Source: Pseudomonadota bacterium (GTDB taxonomy: Bacteria; Pseudomonadota; Alphaproteobacteria; Acetobacterales; Acetobacteraceae). From it: a stretch of 64,000 nt of DNA. Of the stretch, positions 62,216-64,000 are shown in pieces. The notes beneath the pieces are model-generated. The model was not told the origin of the DNA and made no database searches. It saw nothing but the letters and a program-made list of their open reading frames with translations. Every line of letters starts with the position of its first letter. Position 1 is the first letter of the stretch. The translations under genes were made by a program, and so were the position numbers. The stretch lies in NCBI GenBank assembly GCA_021805565.1, contig JAJZFA010000060.1, positions 117,003-181,002 of the forward strand, given 5' to 3'.

Positions 62216-62563
62216 ATGTCACAGCCGCCATCATGTCAAGTCGCCATCGCCGGGCTGCGCCGCAAGCGCGGGCATCGGGCCGGAAAGATCGAAGCCGCCG
62301 AACGGGCGATCGTCCGGCATGGCGAGACGATCCGGTTGGCTCTCACAACATTGCGAAACGCTGGCCACGCGCAGTCAGTCAAGGATGTGACCGAGTGCGT
62401 TGCCGCTGGCTGAGGGCTTGATCCGAAAGACTGCCCCTTGCGGCTAATCCTGGAGCGGTAGGTTCGGGATGCGCCGATGCGGATGGTCCGGCGCGGCGTG
62501 CTGTTCCAGTTCGAGGGGCAGCCGGCGACGCTTGGGGTAATGCCGGTTTGTAAGGGCGGGTAG
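62216..62563 (+). pseudogene. Decayed small gene of a mobile-element-associated family
   Basis: Read from ATG 62216 the frame gives AGLRRKRGHRAGKIEAAERAI, resembling the short coiled-coil start of a protein often found next to transposons or resolvases, then LALTTLRNAGHAQSVKDVTECVAAG, matching the next conserved segment. It is interrupted by stops at 62411 and 62459, yet the same frame continues with VRRGVLFQFEGQPATLGV. A mid-section found in intact homologues appears deleted. This is a remnant, not a working gene. The family memory is mine and could not be checked. Confidence 0.5.
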
Positions 62564-63030
62564 CGCCGGATCGGTGGTGGGGTAAGCGGGCCGACGATGT
62601 CCTGGATTCACGGTCATTGACGTAGGATTCGCGGCATTAGAGTAAGAATGTTAACCATTCCTCAATCATTTAATCTTATTTTGTTCTGGCCGGTTGCGGT
62701 GTCGCCCACAGATGTCTATTGTTCCATGGTAGGATATCGCGCGTCGGTTTATGTGGACGCTGACGTGGATGCTTAAGACCAGATCGATGGTGGAGCAGGG
62801 GCGGGTGCCGATGCACGCTGGAGTACGCCCCTGACAGACCGCGACCCTTGAACGACAGCCTGCTATAGTCTGATTTGGCTAAGCCGGGGTATATGTCACT
62901 CACGAATGTGTGATTTTTTGCTATGATTCTTTCTATTAATATGAACAAAACGCTTCCCTCGGGTGAGCGGGTCTGCTGTTGTGGCCGCGATGCTTGAACA
63001 TTGAGGGGTTTGTGGCTCAATGGGGTCAAA
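62564..63030. other. Intergenic/accessory region, no intact gene
   Basis: About 470 bp of mixed composition, AT-richer near 62640-62690 and 62880-62950. A leftward open frame of 117 codons (62676-63029) ends with PTRDILPWNNRHLWATPQP, which faintly recalls the LLPW motif near the C-terminus of IS66-type transposases; I do not call it a gene. The promoter of the Panacea gene must lie at the right end. Confidence 0.4.
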
Positions 63031-63624
63031 GTGAAAAATACGCTACGCCGTCCTACGCTACAGGCGAATTATCGCCGGATAGTAGAGGTCATTCTGTTTC
63101 TGATCGAGGAAGCGGAGCGGCGGGGTACCTACGTCACGAAATATGACATCGTTAAGTCTCTGTTCGTGGCAGATGTCGCCCACCTGAACAACTATGGCCG
63201 GCCGATATCGTTCGATAATTATTATGCCATGAAGGACGGACCCGTCCCGTCTGCGACATATGAATTGCTTGGCGACGAGCGGCCCAAGAATTTCACTTTG
63301 GAGTTCGGTGATTGGCCCATGTGGAGCCGTGAGGTATCCCCAAAAGATGGAGCCAAGGCAATAAAATTTGTCCGTCCCAAGCGGTCGCCAAACCTGCGCG
63401 TCCTATCGGAAACCGATGTCAACGCCTTGAAGGAAGCGCTGTCTCTGATAAAGGCCCAGAGCTTCACAGAGACGCGCGATATGACGCACGAGTACCCAGC
63501 CTACCTCGAAGCCTGGAAGGATGATGGCGTTAAAAAGTCATACCTGATGAACTACAACCTTCTTGTCGAAGGGGAGGATAAGGAAGTTGTTTCGGATATC
63601 GTGCATGCCTCACATTATGCATAA
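63031..63624 (+). CDS. Panacea-domain (SocA/PanA, DUF4065) antitoxin-like protein
   Basis: This 197-aa protein has the Panacea fold signature. A helical N-terminus (YRRIVEVILFLIEEAERRGTYVTKYDIVKSLFVADVAHLNNYGRPIS) is followed by FDNYYAMKDGPVPSATYELL, the family's most conserved stretch. Panacea domains are known as promiscuous antitoxins in toxin-antitoxin operons and in SocA, the SocB antitoxin. The start is placed at GTG 63031 after a GGGG site; TTG 63001 is an upstream option. Its stop overlaps the next gene (TAATG), so a two-gene module is implied. The GC content is visibly lower than that of the chromosome to the left. Confidence 0.8.
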   Translation: MKNTLRRPTLQANYRRIVEVILFLIEEAERRGTYVTKYDIVKSLFVADVAHLNNYGRPISFDNYYAMKDGPVPSATYELLGDERPKNFTLEFGDWPMWSREVSPKDGAKAIKFVRPKRSPNLRVLSETDVNALKEALSLIKAQSFTETRDMTHEYPAYLEAWKDDGVKKSYLMNYNLLVEGEDKEVVSDIVHASHYA

Positions 63625-63959
63625 TGTTCAAACCCGCGGATGTTGTTCGATTTCATAGCATCGTCGCCAATAAGAAAAAATACCATTTATGTCTCAATCT
63701 GAATGGCAAATTCCTTCTTATTAACTCTCCCAAGAGCAAAATATTCCGTGGTGATTTTGTGGTATCTTGCTCGGAGATTGACTGTTTACCTCCGACCGAA
63801 AGTGGCAAATCTGTAATTTCTTGCTCCCTTTTAATATCGATGACCGATGCGGAACTAAAGCACCTAAAGGCTGAGAGGCTGACCCGGAATGGAACCGGAA
63901 CGGACTCCTCAGCTTACTCACTCCGTTGGGGGCGCCGGCCGGACGGCGCAGTTGGATAG
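63624..63959 (+). CDS. Small unrecognised protein, candidate toxin/effector partner
   Basis: This 111-aa protein starts inside the stop codon of the Panacea gene (TAATG), the standard coupling of antitoxin and toxin genes. Residues about 1-85 alternate short hydrophobic strands (VVRFHSIVANKKKYHLCLNLNGKFLLINS, SKIFRGDFVVSC) with polar turns, compatible with a small SH3-like or MazF/PemK-like barrel, but no catalytic motif is recognised. The final 25 residues (from TRNGTGTDS on) are Gly/Ser/Arg-rich and may be a frameshifted tail. Its identity as a toxin is inferred only from the partner and coupling. Confidence 0.5.
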   Translation: MFKPADVVRFHSIVANKKKYHLCLNLNGKFLLINSPKSKIFRGDFVVSCSEIDCLPPTESGKSVISCSLLISMTDAELKHLKAERLTRNGTGTDSSAYSLRWGRRPDGAVG

Positions 63960-64000
63960 CGAAAATTGTTGCGTGACTTCAGCGGCTACGATTCTCTCGT

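Noticed and set aside
62676..63029. A 117-codon leftward frame ending in an LPW motif
   Set aside because: The similarity to IS66 transposase C-termini is limited to a few residues; I kept it as a possible relic but not a gene.
1..64000. tRNA, rRNA, CRISPR arrays and intact insertion sequences
   Set aside because: Intergenic regions were scanned for conserved tRNA arms, repeat-spacer arrays and transposase genes; none were recognised. A profile search could still find a divergent RNA.

Overview
The window looks like chromosomal DNA of a GC-rich alphaproteobacterium, most likely Rhodospirillales/Acetobacteraceae. This rests on protein resemblance and gene order (proA-nadD-rsfS, dapA-smpB with a divergent slt, a compact hpnABCD hopanoid operon, DUF2252 and PEP-CTERM genes), not on a search. 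It is gene-dense and almost entirely protein coding. I recognise no rRNA, tRNA, CRISPR array or intact insertion sequence.

Layout. 1-2.9 kb: glgC with the start of glgA, then a PEP-CTERM/HAF-repeat secreted protein flanked by two copies of the glgC 5' region, one decayed. 2.9-9.6 kb: an acyltransferase, an orphan RutA-type oxygenase, formamidase, an AlkK-type acyl-CoA ligase and a membrane-anchored HATPase-like protein. 9.5-14.6 kb: a leftward block of acyl-CoA dehydrogenase, an orphan hydrogenase-type NuoB-like subunit, two parvulin foldases and argJ. 14.7-23.5 kb: a Rieske dioxygenase pair, two P450s (one CYP153-like) and an overlapping GNAT / TPR-ATP-grasp / TPR-GT41 operon. 23.6-29.3 kb: proA-nadD-rsfS facing a cysH-cysD-cysN operon of the direct APS-reductase type, with CysN carrying a membrane tail instead of APS kinase. 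29.7-38.8 kb: ndk-doxX, an orphan ABC binding protein, a tandem-repeat secreted protein beside an HtrA protease, an M20 peptidase, a glycosyltransferase and otnK-otnC. 38.9-45.7 kb: an H1-like Lys/Ala protein, prpC/prpD, a carbamoylase and dapA-smpB. 45.7-55.1 kb: slt-pgpA, DUF2252, then hpnL divergent from hpnABCD. 55.2-62.2 kb: yraN, kup, another binding protein, an MBL hydrolase and two luciferase-like oxidoreductases. 62.2-64 kb: a lower-GC accessory edge with a decayed mobile-element-type gene and a Panacea-domain (SocA/PanA-like) antitoxin overlapping an unrecognised small gene.

How the genes work together. Clear pathway units are glycogen synthesis (glgC-glgA), sulfate assimilation (cysHDN), squalene/hopanoid synthesis (hpnABCD plus hpnL), four-carbon acid sugar use (otnKC) and the first two methylcitrate-cycle steps (prpCD). 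The AlkK-like ligase, CYP153, acyl-CoA dehydrogenase and Rieske enzymes suggest hydrocarbon, fatty-acid or aromatic oxidation. The most interesting less-described items are the Panacea gene pair at the right edge, the GNAT/ATP-grasp/GT41 operon, the CysN-membrane-domain fusion, and two dispersed or duplicated intergenic sequences (75% and 73% identity by hand alignment).
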